Notes under the pieces: model-generated
Databases searched by the model: none
Seen by the model: only the letters and a program-made list of their open reading frames with translations
Told to the model about the DNA's origin: nothing
Program-made: the position numbers and the translations under genes
Part shown: piece by piece, positions 45,301-56,961 of the stretch
How positions within the stretch are numbered: the first letter of the stretch is position 1
Layout of the letters: each line of letters starts with the position of its first letter
DNA from: Eledone cirrhosa
Lineage: Eukaryota > Mollusca > Cephalopoda > Octopoda > Eledonidae
DNA: 64,000 bases
Assembly: GCA_964016885.1 (NCBI GenBank)
Contig: OZ024740.1
Location: 204,242,929 to 204,306,928 of the forward strand
Direction of reading: 5' to 3'

Positions 45301-45628
45301 TTATATTCTTAAATTATAGAACCATTACTAGCAGAATCAGTAGAGAGACAGAGTAAAATCATCATGGACATAAATACTTATAATATGCAGTTTCATCTTT
45401 TAAAGATCTACTTTCAAATCCCGCTAACACTCGTCAAATAGTGAAGTCGGTTCTATCAAATATATCGATTCCCTAAAATGTACTGTTTTGTCGATTTATT
45501 GCTTCAAATCATTATTACTAATAAAGTCGTACGTTTTCGGAAAATATTGAACATCCTTCTGTATTTCGACGTTTTATTCTATCATCTGGAATTTGTTGAA
45601 TATGTTTCAGTTAAATAAGGGTTTCTGA

Positions 45629-45840
45629 TTTAGGCACATGGCCAACAATTTTATATGGAGGGAGAAAGTCGATTAAATCGATCCCAGTGTATTACTGGTA
45701 CTTTATTTTATCGACCCTGTAGGGATGAAAGGCAAAGCTAACCTCGGCGCGATTTGAACACAGAACGTTAAGGGCCATAACTCTATGCTGCAAAGCATGT
45801 TGTTCAACGCTCTACCGATACTGCTAATCCACATGGCCGA
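45629..45840 (-). mobile_element. SINE family 1, full-length
   Basis: Inverted: 'aggcacatggccaacaattt', 'agtcgattaaatcgatccca', 'tttattttatcgaccctgta', 'gcgcgatttgaacacagaac' (B box) and head to 'ctctaccgatactgctaatc'. Confidence 0.85.
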
Positions 45841-45889
45841 TTCAGACAGCTATACGTACATATCTTCTAAAATTTGCAGCATTTGACTC

Positions 45890-46006
45890 TTTTACTCTCT
45901 TATTGATTTCAGTCAATAGACTGTGGCCATACTAAGGCACTGCCTTTCGAATCCAGTACTTATTCTTTGAAGACTGCTACTTATTTGTCGAACCGCTAAT
46001 TTACAG

Positions 46007-46057
<51 letters not shown>

Positions 46058-46058
46058 G
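45890..46058 (-). mobile_element. SINE family 6 fragment plus (CA)n
   Basis: 'gatttcagtcaatagactgt', 'actgcctttcgaatccagta' and 'tttgtcgaaccgctaattta' match 7730-7860, followed by a CA tract (46008-46053). Confidence 0.65.
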
Positions 46059-46737
46059 CGCGCAAATACAGAGAGAGTATGTGTGCTTAGAAGACAGCAA
46101 GCCTTTAAAAATTGCCTCGATACTCAATTCGTGAAATAAAGAGTTATTCAAGAACACAGTACGCCGAACCCACGTCATTACGATTGTGAGCCCAACACTC
46201 TAACCACGCCTACACCAGTAAGATAGATTAGCTCCCAATTAATAAACTAATTTAGAATTAGAATTTAGCTTCGACATAGTTGTATATGTACATGTATGGA
46301 AATTTCGTACATCTAAAGATATACGGTATGTTTGATAAATAGACATTTTGAAAGCCTCAGCTATGAATTGAAGGCTGACGGCCAGCACCGTCTAGTGGAA
46401 TCCAGCAGAAGAAAGGGGGATAATTGTCTATGAATTTCTAACTTAAATGATTCTGGCTACGACTGGAGTTTGAGACAGGCGAAAATATATAGTTTCTTTC
46501 GCCTGTGTAAATGGGCTGATTAGCCTCATTTGCATACGAAGCTGTATAAGTTGGTTCAACTTAAAATAGAATTAGAATTTAGCTTCGACATAGCTGTATA
46601 CATACAAATATACGGTATCTTTAATAAATAAATTTAGAATGTTTCTTCGAGAAATTATAGATATATCTTTCAGTTACAAACTTTGAATATTGAAGTAAAA
46701 ACTTTTACTCATACAATTTTGTTTTCTCTTTAAAAAG
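46059..46737. other. intron sequence with a local duplication
   Basis: 'aattagaatttagcttcgac' and 'tatacggtatctttaataaa' occur twice (46258-46345 and 46568-46635). Nothing else recognised. Confidence 0.5.
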
Positions 46738-46870
46738 ATATTCGCTTCCACAATAGCAGAAGACAAGTTGGCGTCATTGAAATTTTGCACAACAAAGAAT
46801 GGGGTGGCATTTGTGGTCGAGGTTGGACAAGAAACGATGCCATTGTAGCCTGCAAAACCATGGGATATTT
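46738..46870 (+). CDS. SRCR exon 9: domain 5, first half
   Basis: A 133-nt exon, acceptor TTCTCTTTAAAAAG, donor GTAAGT, phase 1 in and 2 out. It encodes VGVIEILHNKEWGGICGRGW and AIVACKTMGYL, a good SRCR N-half with both cysteines. The matching second-half exon was not found in the remaining 17 kb. Confidence 0.92.
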
Positions 46871-47255
46871 GTAAGTTCAAGTATTTCAGTTGTCCTTTTT
46901 TTTTATTATTCTTAATTAATATTAATGATATTACTTTTATTTTGTCATTCCTGATAATTTCAAAACATTCAATAATATACAAAATATTTGTTTGAATTTG
47001 AAATAAAAGCATTGTACAGCTCGCATGACTTTCGGAAACATTTTTTCCCGCCCAGAGTTGCTGAAGCATGAAACAAACTACCTGTATCTGTTGTTAGCTG
47101 TCGAGACACTGCATCAATCAAAACTTCCATGCTTCCCGAAATTCGCCAACACTACACCTGATATTCACCCTCCATACACACGCACGCATTATTCTATGTA
47201 TTATACATGTACCTTTGATGAGTTGTAATGCACCTGAGCACTGCACACCATAACT

Positions 47256-47450
47256 TGGCAGTATCGGTAGAGGATCGGACGCCATGCTTTGCAGAATAGA
47301 GTTACGGTCCTTTACGGTCTGAGTTCAAATCCCGCCGAGGTTAACTTTGCCTTTCATCCTTACGGTGTCGATAAAGTAAAAGTACCAGTCCCGCACTGGG
47401 GTCGATTTAATCGACATCCACCTCCCCCCCCCCCAAAAAAAAAAATTGCT
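47256..47450 (+). mobile_element. SINE family 1 (tandem pair, first)
   Basis: 'ggcagtatcggtagaggatc', B box 'gagttcaaatcccgccgagg', 'gcactggggtcgatttaatc' and an A-rich end. The last part is lost at the junction with the next copy. Confidence 0.88.
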
Positions 47451-47451
47451 G

Positions 47452-47635
47452 GCAGTATCGGTAGAGGGTCGGATGCCATGCTTTGACGCATAGAGTTACG
47501 GCCCTTGCCATTCTGAGTTCAAATCCCGCCGAGGTTAACTTTACCTTTCATCATTACGGGGTCGATAAAATAAAGTACCAGTAATGCACTGATATAATTG
47601 CTGGCCTTGTGCCAAAAGTAGAAACAATTATTATT
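47452..47635 (+). mobile_element. SINE family 1 (tandem pair, second)
   Basis: Complete from 'ggcagtatcggtagagggtc' to 'ggccttgtgccaaaagtaga' with tail 'aacaattattatta'. Confidence 0.9.
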
Positions 47636-47929
47636 AAAGTATATATAGGCCTTGTGCCTATGTATACTTATTAAATCATTATTAAAGTATATTTTGAAAT
47701 ACCTTGCAGCATGTTATATTTATACTTGTTTTAAGAAAAAAGCTAGTGTTCAGCAGTTAATATGCAGTGGGTTGTCTTTTGCAGAGGGAAGAAAACATAC
47801 GAAGAAATTTTCGTCCAACAACTTTTGTTGGTTTTCTTGAGGGGACGAGTGTCTCAGTCTTCGCACAGCGCTGATTTCCATTCCAGCCGTACAGCACTCA
47901 GCATCAAACCTATCAAATGTATGCCGGAC

Positions 47930-48235
47930 ATCACCACGATCGCGAATATAACGGCCGAAATGGGGTTCCTCCGAAGGGTTTTTGGAGTCATGTTACTCGA
48001 TAGAGTGCGTAGCTCGGAGATGAGAGAGTCACTTCAGGTAGAACCGCCACTTCTCTGAATTGGGCGATCACAGCTCCGATACTATGGCCATGTGGTTAGA
48101 ATGTCTCAGGAAAGAATCGCTGGACATATTTTACGGGTAAAACCAGCCTGCAAGAGACCCAGGGATAGACCCTGAGCAAGGAGTGTTTCAGGACTCTTCC
48201 CCCACAGCCCTCTCCGAAATAAGTGCGTGAAGAAG
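47930..48235 (+). pseudogene. RTE-like LINE C-terminal fragment, copy 1
   Basis: ITAEMGFLRRVFGVMLLDRV, RSSEMRESLQVEPPLL, then (new frame) MSQERIAGHILRVKPACK. The same blocks occur at 48825-49410, so two related fragments lie in direct orientation 1.1 kb apart. Confidence 0.75.
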
Positions 48236-48251
48236 AAAATAAAGGAGAAGG

Positions 48252-48253
48252 AT

Positions 48254-48314
<61 letters not shown>
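48252..48314. repeat. (GA)n microsatellite
   Basis: Pure GA tract between the RTE-like fragments. Confidence 0.95.
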
Positions 48315-48318
<4 letters not shown>

Positions 48319-48369
48319 AGAAGAAATTTTGTTAGTTGACATTTCAGAGTTATTTTTTTTGCATCGATA

Positions 48370-48645
48370 TATGAATGAATGGATCTCCGTCGATTTCTAC
48401 GATGAGTGTTCTAGTTTTTCGATCAACGGAACAGCCCGTTTCATGAAATTAACGTGGAAGTGGCTAAGCATTCCATCGACATGTTTACCCTTAACGTAAT
48501 TCTCGGGGAGATTCAGCGTGAATTAGTTCATCCTACAATTTCCAGTACATGGGTTGGGCCAAGAGGCCTTGCACTTGGATCGAACCCGGGAGCTAATGAT
48601 TGCGAAGCGAACTTTTTAAACATTCAGCCATGCTGCGTTCACCGT
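48370..48645 (-). mobile_element. SINE family 2 copy
   Basis: Inverted body 'tccgtcgatttctacgatga', 'gaaattaacgtggaagtggc', 'cttaacgtaattctcgggga' and inverted B box 'ggatcgaacccgggagc'. Confidence 0.75.
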
Positions 48646-48824
48646 GAAACTCAACGACAATATAAATTATAGTCCACGGGAAAAAAAGAAATTCTTTAAA
48701 TAGAGCAGGCTACTTAAAACATTTGTCTGGTCCAGGGGAGATTACTTTGTGCTATTAGAGAAGTTAGTAACGTCCCTTGTCAAAATAAATTGTTAGATAT
48801 ATCCATATATGAAAGCAGGTAGAG

Positions 48825-49410
48825 AAGTTCAAGTGTCTCGGGGCCGTGTTCACGATTGGTGGAAGGCAGGAGGCTAAATTACGTGCAAGAATTGCTTTAC
48901 CTGGTGCAGTAATGCGCCAGCTTCAGCATTCAGTAATCAGAAGAAGGGGGGTAGGCATAAAAGCCAAACTCGCTGTCTTCAATTCAGTTTTCGTGCCAAT
49001 CCTCACCTATAGTCATGAATCTTGGGTAATGACCGAAAGAATACGATCGCGAATACAAGCGGCTGAAATGGGATTCCTCCGAAGGGTCTTTGGAGTCACG
49101 TTACTCGATAAAGTGCGTAGCTCGGAGATGAAAGAGTCACTCCATGTAGAGCCGCTACTTCTCCGAATTGAGAGATCACAGCTCATGTGGTTAGAATGTC
49201 TCTGGAAAGAATCGCTGGACATATTTTACGGGCAAAACCAACCTGCAAGAGACACAGGGGTAGACCCAGAGCAAGATGGTTGGATAATATCCATGAGATT
49301 GGCTGGTCACGCTTGGGAATCAAGCCGGATCGGTTGGTGACAGTTACTTCTGGCAGGACCCGCTGGAAGGAGTGTTTGAGGACTCTGACCAACGACCCTC
49401 TCAAGAAGTA
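48825..49410 (+). pseudogene. RTE-like LINE C-terminal fragment, copy 2
   Basis: The frame 48846-49340 has KAKLAVFNSVFVPILTYSHE, SWVMTERIRSRIQAAEMGFL and LHVEPLLLRIERSQ. A short deletion shifts the frame near 49190, after which GRPRARWLDNIHEIGWSRLG follows. This is the end of an RTE-type polymerase, with the usual GRPRxRW block. The RT core is not present. Confidence 0.8.
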
Positions 49411-50640
49411 GAAAAAGAAGACAATATATACATATAAATGTATTCACGTATGCATGACCTTGGCTGGTATGGAGAGGGGTGGGAGTTTATGGAGGTATAT
49501 ACGATATGTTTGTGTATAATAAACAACCTTGTCGCTTTGGCCACCAACCAGAGGTCTGCTGCCTGCGGGGGAGAGGAAGATAGTCAAATACCGGGGCCTG
49601 GTCGACCACTTCCTCTTTGAACCGTGCCCTTGGTCTCAGCACTGTTGGTTTCCTCCGTAAAGTCAGAAAGACAGCAGCCGGCTTGATGAGGGGGGCTCCG
49701 TGAGGTGGGGGTGGCTGTTGCAGCAGGTGCCTCTGAACATTCTCTGCGTTAACGCTTTTGCTATTTTGTCCGCGGGTGCGGCTGAGGCACCTTTCATGAC
49801 ATTGTAAGAGTGTGTATATTGAATAAATTGTATAATTTTACAAAGAAACAAAAGAAAACAAAAGCGAGTCTCGCTCTGACTGTTTTAAGTTGTGGTTATG
49901 TTACAGCTATCTCTGTAACCATGTGAGAATACCAAAATCCTGTGTTTCAGATTTGTTATCCGTCATCGGTGTTATCCATCATCGATGTTCATTCACTCGG
50001 TACCGAGACAAGAATAAGCTATAGCTTATATAGATATCGTATGTGCCTCCATCGACAGTCGATCAATTTTCGCCAAATCGGACCAAGGAAACAATGTTTC
50101 TATTGGTCTTTCCAATTGCTAATACTCTCTTTCGGTCACAACTCCAGGTAGAAGGAGCAAATGAAATAAAGTGTCTTGCCAAGGACATTTAGATGATATG
50201 GTGGTCATCTGTTACAGAAAGATAGGGTTATAGAGGATAGCTAGTCAATGTCCGATGGGAATATCTTCTATTTTTTATATGTTATGACTCCATTGAATTT
50301 ACGGGAAGTTATTGGTAGTGTATGCATTGGTATCAGAGTAAAAACAACAGAGCTTATCAACGTAACAATTGTTTTATTGATGGATTGGTGTGTGCATAAA
50401 TGTTAGTTCATACCTGGAGCTATATGTTAGCAAACAGCAGTAAGAAAGAATCGGAATGCATGTCTATCCCTAGGCCCTTTGATGGGGGTCCCTAGGAAGA
50501 TGTTATCAGTTCGGAGGCTGCAGTCCAACTGTCCCTTAGCAAAGGCTATGCTTTGACTTGACGTCATAAAAAGGGAGGCGACTCTCACTACAGACATAAC
50601 ACATCGCCCGGTCCAGGAATCGAACTCACAACCTCACGAT
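49411..50640. other. spacer with SINE scraps
   Basis: A family 5 SINE fragment lies inverted at 50060-50210 and an inverted tRNA-like head ('ccaggaatcgaactcacaac') at 50610-50650. No gene is recognised. Confidence 0.5.
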
Positions 50641-50644
50641 TGCG

Positions 50645-50650
<6 letters not shown>

Positions 50651-50687
<37 letters not shown>
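50651..50687. repeat. (AT)n microsatellite
   Basis: Short AT tract upstream of the (TAA)n that ends the first LINE. Confidence 0.95.
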
Positions 50688-50688
<1 letters not shown>

Positions 50689-50715
50689 TAGAAGTGTTAC
50701 ATTCGTGAGAAATAT

Positions 50716-50772
<57 letters not shown>

Positions 50773-51032
50773 TTTCTTTATTAACCACAAGGGTTTACAT
50801 AAAGTAGACATTAAGGACAGTGCAGGACAATGCAGGACGGTACAAATGGGCATTTCTGCGTGTAAAAAAACAAAAACAGAGGATGTAACAAAAATAACAA
50901 TGAAAATAACAATGAAAAATTCCCCAATAGGGGGGAGACTTCGGAGGGACATTTGTGGAGAAAGCCCAGTAAAAAGCCACAATGACCCTGACCACCAAGG
51001 CAAGTGCCCTCTCCCAGTTTTCCACCTTTAGT

Positions 51033-54000
51033 TTACAGATATATACTCAGAGTCGGCCCATTCACTCGGGCCATTCTTGCTTCTCTCACCCATCTTTCAA
51101 CAAAATGCTGGGAAGAGAGCACTTCCTTCTCTACTCTGATTTTCCTTTTCAAATGAAATTTGAAAAAGTCAATCAGAGCATCACCGAAGAGGTAAGTGCT
51201 CGTCTTCAGCCCTTTCAAACGTGTCCACCATACTATCTCTTTCGCCATGGCCACCAGACAGATAAAAACTGCCTGCCCTTCCCGGCTAAAGGAGGAGGGC
51301 GGGGCAATCCTCACGATAGACTCAGATGATAGCTGGATCCGTCCTAAACGCGACAGCAGGTGTTCGACATAAACCCACAAGTCAGCAATTTTCGGACACT
51401 GGACGAGTGCGTGCAGGACGGTTTCGTCGCCCTGCGCGCATCTCGGACATGCCCGGCTGACGGCACCTCCATGCCTGTAGAGTTTATCCCGAACTGGCAA
51501 GGCTCCTCGGTAGCACTGCCAGGCCAGAGATTTCTGGAAGTTGTCCATAGGCCCCGGCCCGAAAGTTCTTCCGAAGAGATTGGCTAGTTGATTTTCGTCG
51601 ACGCCTAGAGTTTCCCCAAGTACGTCGTCGCTCTTACCCTCCACTAATCCTCTATAGAACGCCGAGGTGGAGTTTCCACCGATCACATTGCCCGATTGGT
51701 CGAGGGCTGTGAGCGCCTGAAGACATTCCAGTCTCCAGGCGCTCCCTCTCGGTCTTCGCTTGACCCAGGACTGCAGCTCCGTCAAGGAAACGAGCTGGGG
51801 AAATACGTGTCTAGCAAACGGCGACCACACCTGATCACCGTCGAGGAAGAGGTGGAGATGTCGTAGCCTGAGCGCGTGCCTGCGCATCATCAGCCACGGC
51901 ATGCCCAGCCCTCCACGTAGCGGGTGTTGACAACAGATGCCTCTCCAGGTGCCGAGCTGCAGGCCCACTGACTTTTCTTGGTTGATCATTGCTCCTGTCA
52001 CCGCTTCGTATTCTCTTAGTGTAGTGCCGATCGCCTCGATGTGTTTGGCGTTCGACACCACTACGGTGACATCGTCGGCATATGCTGACACGGATCTTCC
52101 GCATCCTAGTTCGCGCGGGATGCCCCTCAACGTCTCCAGTTTGGGCAGTAATGGCTCGAGAGTCAATACGTACAAGAGGAACGAGAGGGGACATCCTTGG
52201 CGGACCGAGCGCATGATGTTGAACGGTTCCGACAGGTGACCGTTCACTCTCACCACAGAGCAGATGTCGCTGTGCATGGCAGCGATCCAGCCTCTGAAGA
52301 CGGGCCCAAAGCCAGCCGCCCTCAGGACTGCCGCTAGGTAACGATGGTCGACCCTATCGAAAGCTTTCGACTGATCTAAATTGATCAAGGACCCACCCGT
52401 GCCAGGTTCCCTAGCTACACTCTCTACGATGTATCGCATGAGGTGGAGGTTGTCGTGGATGGATCTATCGGGAATGGCGCATGTCTGCGCCTCTCCCACC
52501 AGACCACCAACGACAAGCGCCAACCTCTTTGCTAGCACCTAGGCCAAAATCTTGAACTCTGTGTTTAGCAGAGTTATGGGCCGGAAATTATCTATGTTAT
52601 CCCCCTTGTTCGGATCCTTTCTCAGCAGTACCACCGCTCCTCGGCTCACAGAACTGGGAATTCTCCCGTTCTGTTGCCAGTTGCAGTAGACGTCCGCCAA
52701 GAGGCCTCCGAACAAGTCTGGCATCTGTACGTAAAGTTCATAGGGCAGACCATCCAAACCAGGCAATTTACCCCTTGTGCAGCCAGTCATTGCCTCCCTT
52801 ACTTCAGCGGCTGTTATCGGCTTTTCGCAACACTTCGCCTCAGTGGCCGAGAGACCCCGAACAGCTGAGCGAAGTGTCGCTGAAAAGCTTCACACATTTG
52901 CCCGGGATCGAGTAACATGCGCCCGTCGTGGTCCACCAAAGACCGGATCGTGGCTTTGTTGCCACGACGCGCCTCCGCCACTCGGGCCCATTGAACGGCT
53001 TTCGTCCCCTCGTGTCTGAGAGCACGCACCCTTGCTCTGACAACGCAGCCTTCGTGCTTTGCATTGAAGAATTGGTCAAGGGCCAATTTCGCCGCAAGCA
53101 CGTCGGTCGCAATGCCTTTGCTAAGCGCCTCGTCTAATTTTCTAACTAGTTCTCCCTCTGCTCTATTTTTCTCTATTGCTAAAGCCTTACTAAACCTAAT
53201 GGATTCTATTCTAATCGCTCTTTTCAGAGCAAACCACCACTTGTTGTTGACGATGGCCCCCGTCAATGCCCGCTTAACTAGTTCGCTAATCCGGTCTCTG
53301 TAGGCCTTGCGCGCTGGTAAGGACGCGTTTAGCTTCCAGTAGCCGGGTCCTCGTCTATGAAGCCTATCTAAGTCAAGCACACAGATCACGAATTTGTGGT
53401 CCGTGTAGCTGACTATCTTGAATTGTGGACAGCCTATGCTAGACCTATCTATTTCCCTACAAAATACTCTATCTAGATATGATCTGGATGACCCTATGAG
53501 ATTTGTCCAAGTCCACATTGGCACATTCGGGAAATCCAATCGGTACCTGTCAGACAGTTCAAAACGCCTGAGCAGGTTGGTGAGGCTCTTGCACCCTCCA
53601 CCCCTATCCGCTAATCCCACACAGTCCCAGCGTGCATCTAAGATCCCGTTCCAGTGGCCCACTAACACTAAAGAGCGGGACGTTCCAAGAAAGGTCTCCA
53701 GACGCCGGAAGAAATCAGGCCGCCCTGCTCCTGTCGGGGCATAGACGGCCACTAGCCTGAAAGCTTGCCCGTCTCCGCTGGTCACGTCCAGCACCACCAA
53801 CTTACCCTCTGGGTCCAGGAAGATGGCCCGTATGGCGAGATCCAAACCTCTCCGAAAAAGCACAGCAACTCTTCCCCCCGATCCAGGACGGCTGGGAGAT
53901 GCGTACACATCGTAGCCGCCGAAGATCGGTGCGAAGGCCGGTGCTTCGGAGATTCTGGTCTCGCTGATGGCCACTACATCTATGTTTAGTGACCTGAGGT

Positions 54001-54076
54001 CGTTGAGCAGGTGACCCTGCTTCCATGACGACCCCAAGCCACGCGCATTTATGCTGCCTATTCTGAGTGAGTTCAT
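51033..54076 (-). pseudogene. LINE copy A ORF2: AP-endonuclease and reverse transcriptase
   Basis: The frame starts MNSLRIGSINARGLGSSWKQ (54076) and holds endonuclease blocks AISETRIS, FRLVAVYAPTGAGRPDFFRR, YLDRVF and SYTDHKFV. A deletion of about 55-60 bp with a frameshift near 52830 joins to PITAAEVREAM and LPGLDGLPYELYV. RT blocks NFRPITLLNTEFKILA (then TAG at 52539-52541 in place of Lys), LDQSKAFDRVDHRYL, VRQGCPLSFLLYV and SAYADDVTVVVS follow. After GLQLGTWRG about 106 codons found in copies B and C are missing in frame, joining directly to ICCQHPLRGG. The C-terminus has CPRCAQGDETVLHALVQC. In the first half H replaces D in GHWNGILD (B has GDWNGIID), a position of the endonuclease active site, so this copy is dead several times over. 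Confidence 0.9.
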
Positions 54077-54111
54077 GTTTAAAATAGAGTGGAAAAGATG
54101 GGAAAGACCAC

Positions 54112-56224
54112 TTACCGTACTTTTCGTAGAGGAGGGATGGTTTTTACATCCCTTTTCACTTGATCGTCTGGTGAAGGGACTGTTGAATCGTCCCTTCGGC
54201 TGGTCATCGGCTCTTCTATGAGTATGTCCGAATATACTCTTCGGTTGATAGTTCCTCCTAGGTCTCTGAAATCACCAACTGCGTTGGGGAATTTCGTTTT
54301 AATGTTTGTGTATTGTTTCTGTGCTATTTTTAGCAGTCTTATGTTAGTTGGCGTTTTGATTGGTGCTGGTATTATGTAGTCGTGTTGTGAAATGTCTGTG
54401 TGTTCAATTATGTAAGTCATTAGTTTCTTGTTGTGTGTATTTATTGCCGTGCATTTGTTTTTCTGGGGGTGGGGTGTGGTTCTGCTATTTTCTTGTTTTT
54501 GCTGGGTGTGTGTGTTTTGTTGTTGTGTTTGCGATGTTGGTGCTTGTGGTGGTGGTGTTGAAGGTGTTGTTGTTGTTGGCGGTGGGGTTGTCGCCGGTGG
54601 TGATGGTGGTGCTAGTGTGGGTTGTGATGGTGTTGGTGGTGTTGCTGCTGTGAGTCTCTTTGCAATAGACTTTACCCTTTTTTCATTTCTTTCCTCCCTT
54701 TTCAAAGGCGACGATGCGCTGCTTCTGCGTTTGTGCCTTCTTACGACCTTTTGCCATTCCTCTCCCACCTCACACTCCATGTCTGATTATGTGAGGTCGG
54801 GGAGGGGTACCAGCTCCACTCTTTCACTTGTTGTTGTTGGTGATGTTTGCACTGGAGTCTCTGTTTCAGCTGCATTTGGTATTGCTGTTGTTGTTAATAC
54901 TTCCACTGCTGCTGCTGTTTTTGATTTCCGTGGCGTGGGTATGGGTGCCACGGACCTATCGTTCCTGGTTGCCGCTTGTCCTGTTGCTGGTAGCCGTGGA
55001 GCCGGTTTCGGGAGGAGGGGGGTTTCTCCTTTCTCAGGGTCTTCTCGTTGCAGAAGGCCCTGAGGTGAGTCTTCGATCCACAGCGAAAGCATTTCGGGCG
55101 TTTGCCCTCAACACTTATGGGCAGTTGAGTGCCGTTATCGAAGTCTATCACATCCGGGATAGCTTCGATGCACTCCTGGTTGGTTTGGATTAACATCTCA
55201 ATGGAGGTGCCGACCCAATCTTCTCTTACTTTTTTCTGTACTTGCAGTACAGTTGTTTTGTCCTCGATTCCGACGAGGACAGATGCGGCCAGCCAAGAAG
55301 GGGCCATCCCGGGGGGGGGGCGTGGGTCAGTTTGACCCTCACAATTTTTTGCCCGCAGTAGGAGGGCACCAACACCATTTCCTCGCTCCTTAGGGTCACT
55401 ACGGATTGAACCTTTTCCTCCTGGGGTGTGGCAAAAAGTACGTCTACGGTGGCATATTTCTTGCCTCGGGTGATGTGTGTTTTCCGCTGCCACACAGACC
55501 CCAAGGCTTTTTGTATTTGAGCCTCTGTGGCTCTTTCCACCCTACGGGATTTTGTACTTACTGTACGGTACGTGACCGTACAGTGCTGTTGGGTTTCGAA
55601 AAAATTTTCCGCTGCCTTGCAGATTGCTCGGTGTCCAGTCTTTGTCACCATCTTCTTCGCTTCCTCTAATTCCTCATTTGTTATGAGGATTGTTTCCAGG
55701 TTCTTCGCGATACCTGCAAACGAGATTGGTTTTTCTTTGCTGCTGTTGTTGTTGTTGTTGTTGTCGTCAGAGCTGCTGTTACTTTTGTTGTTGCTGCAGG
55801 TACTACGACTACTGCCGCCGCCGCTGTTGCTGTGGTTGTTGTTGTTGTTGTTGCTGCTGCTAATGCTGTTGTTGTTTATGCTGCTGCTGATGCTGTTGCG
55901 GCTGCTACTGTTGTTTTCATTGTCACTGTTGCTGTTGCTATTACGGCTGCTACTGCTATTATTCCTGACGTCAGACGAATGAAATGGGTTTTCGTATTTC
56001 CCGCACACCTGTTTCGTCGTCGTTGTCGTCGTCGTCGTGGAGAAATCTTGCACGCTTTGCACGAGACTTTTCTTTTCTGTCGTCGCTTGCGAAAGAGAAG
56101 GGAGGGAGAGAGACACATTTAAAGAAGGGAGGGAGAGAGACAATCTTCTCTCTGCTGTAGTGACGATTGAGGAAGAAGACGGAATGAGTGGGAGTGACCT
56201 ATGAACATTCTTTTTCGTAGCCAT
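54112..56224 (-). pseudogene. LINE copy A ORF1 with CCHC knuckle
   Basis: MATKKNVHRSLPLIPS starts at 56224. An Asn/Ser-rich region, then SFAGIAKNLETILITNEELE and RRVERATEAQIQKAL. A frameshift in a G-run near 55310-55320 and another near 55000 move the frame. The middle part holds the zinc knuckle CFRCGSKTHLRAFC (CX2CX4HX4C), and the last part is Thr/Pro/Gln-rich, with an in-frame TAA at 54787-54789. ORF1 proteins of this clade bind nucleic acid. The end lies 36 bp before the ORF2 start. Confidence 0.82.
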
Positions 56225-56443
56225 GTTGTTTTTTTTTTTGTTTAAAATAAATATTGGGCACAAAACCCCAATAAGCAGTTATTTAACCCCGAAGGGCCAA
56301 ATAACGGGCAGAAAGACCCCTCTCACGAGGAGGAGGGTGTTTTTGTCTACAAGTTGGTAAAAGTTTTAAACAATTTACAATTGTTATAACGTTCAAAATT
56401 TACAATACCTTACAGAGCAGAGCCTCCGTCAACCATAGCATTC

Positions 56444-56445
<2 letters not shown>

Positions 56446-56500
<55 letters not shown>
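56446..56500. repeat. (TAA)n microsatellite
   Basis: About 55 bp of AAT repeats between copy A and a SINE. It is probably the tail of that SINE. Confidence 0.95.
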
Positions 56501-56684
56501 TGTTTCTACTTTTGGCACAAGGCCAGCAATTATATCAGTGCATTACTGGTACTTTATTTTATCGACCCCGTAATGATGAAAGGTAAAGTTAACCTCGGCG
56601 GGATTTGAACTCAGAATGGCAAGGGCCGTAACTCTATGCGCCAAAGCATGGCATCCGACACTCTACCGATACTGCCAATTAATG
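56500..56684 (-). mobile_element. SINE family 1, full-length
   Basis: Read on the minus strand: 'aattggcagtatcggtagag', B box 'gagttcaaatcccgccgagg', 'ggtcgataaaataaagtacc', 'gctggccttgtgccaaaagt', 'agaaacaatt(att)n'. It sits exactly between the 3' end of copy B and the 5' end of copy A. Confidence 0.93.
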
Positions 56685-56961
56685 ATCTCATTTATTAACC
56701 ACAAGGACCGACATGTAGGGGACAATACAAAGACAGGGACAGTGGGGTTTACAATAAGGTCGAGTAAAAGTGCACAATGGCAAGACTAATTTAACAATGA
56801 AAATATAAAAATATAAAATAAACTATGCATAAATATAACAAAATAAATTCCCCGATAGGGGGTGGACGACCCTGGGGTGATTCGGGTACCCCACCAATCC
56901 TGAACCACCCTGCGCTTCTAGGGCACCCAGGGAGGGCACCCCTCTCCTCAAGTTAGCCAGC

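Larger units (their letters stand above)
50727..56440 (-). mobile_element. Tx1/L1-like LINE, copy A
   Basis: A full-length two-ORF element with its 3' end at a (TAA)n tract (50727-50770; read as AATAAAGAAATC-(ATT)n on the minus strand) and its 5' UTR up to about 56440, where a second (TAA)n begins. ORF1 and ORF2 are both broken, and ORF2 carries an internal deletion. The 3' 1.2 kb is nearly identical to copy C. Confidence 0.88.

Noticed and set aside
52814..53989. Plus-strand open frames across 51000-64000
   Set aside because: They are antisense to the LINE ORFs and carry no recognisable domain.
54360..55063. Valine/cysteine-rich plus-strand frames
   Set aside because: They mirror the Thr/Gln/Asn-rich ORF1 of the LINE on the other strand.
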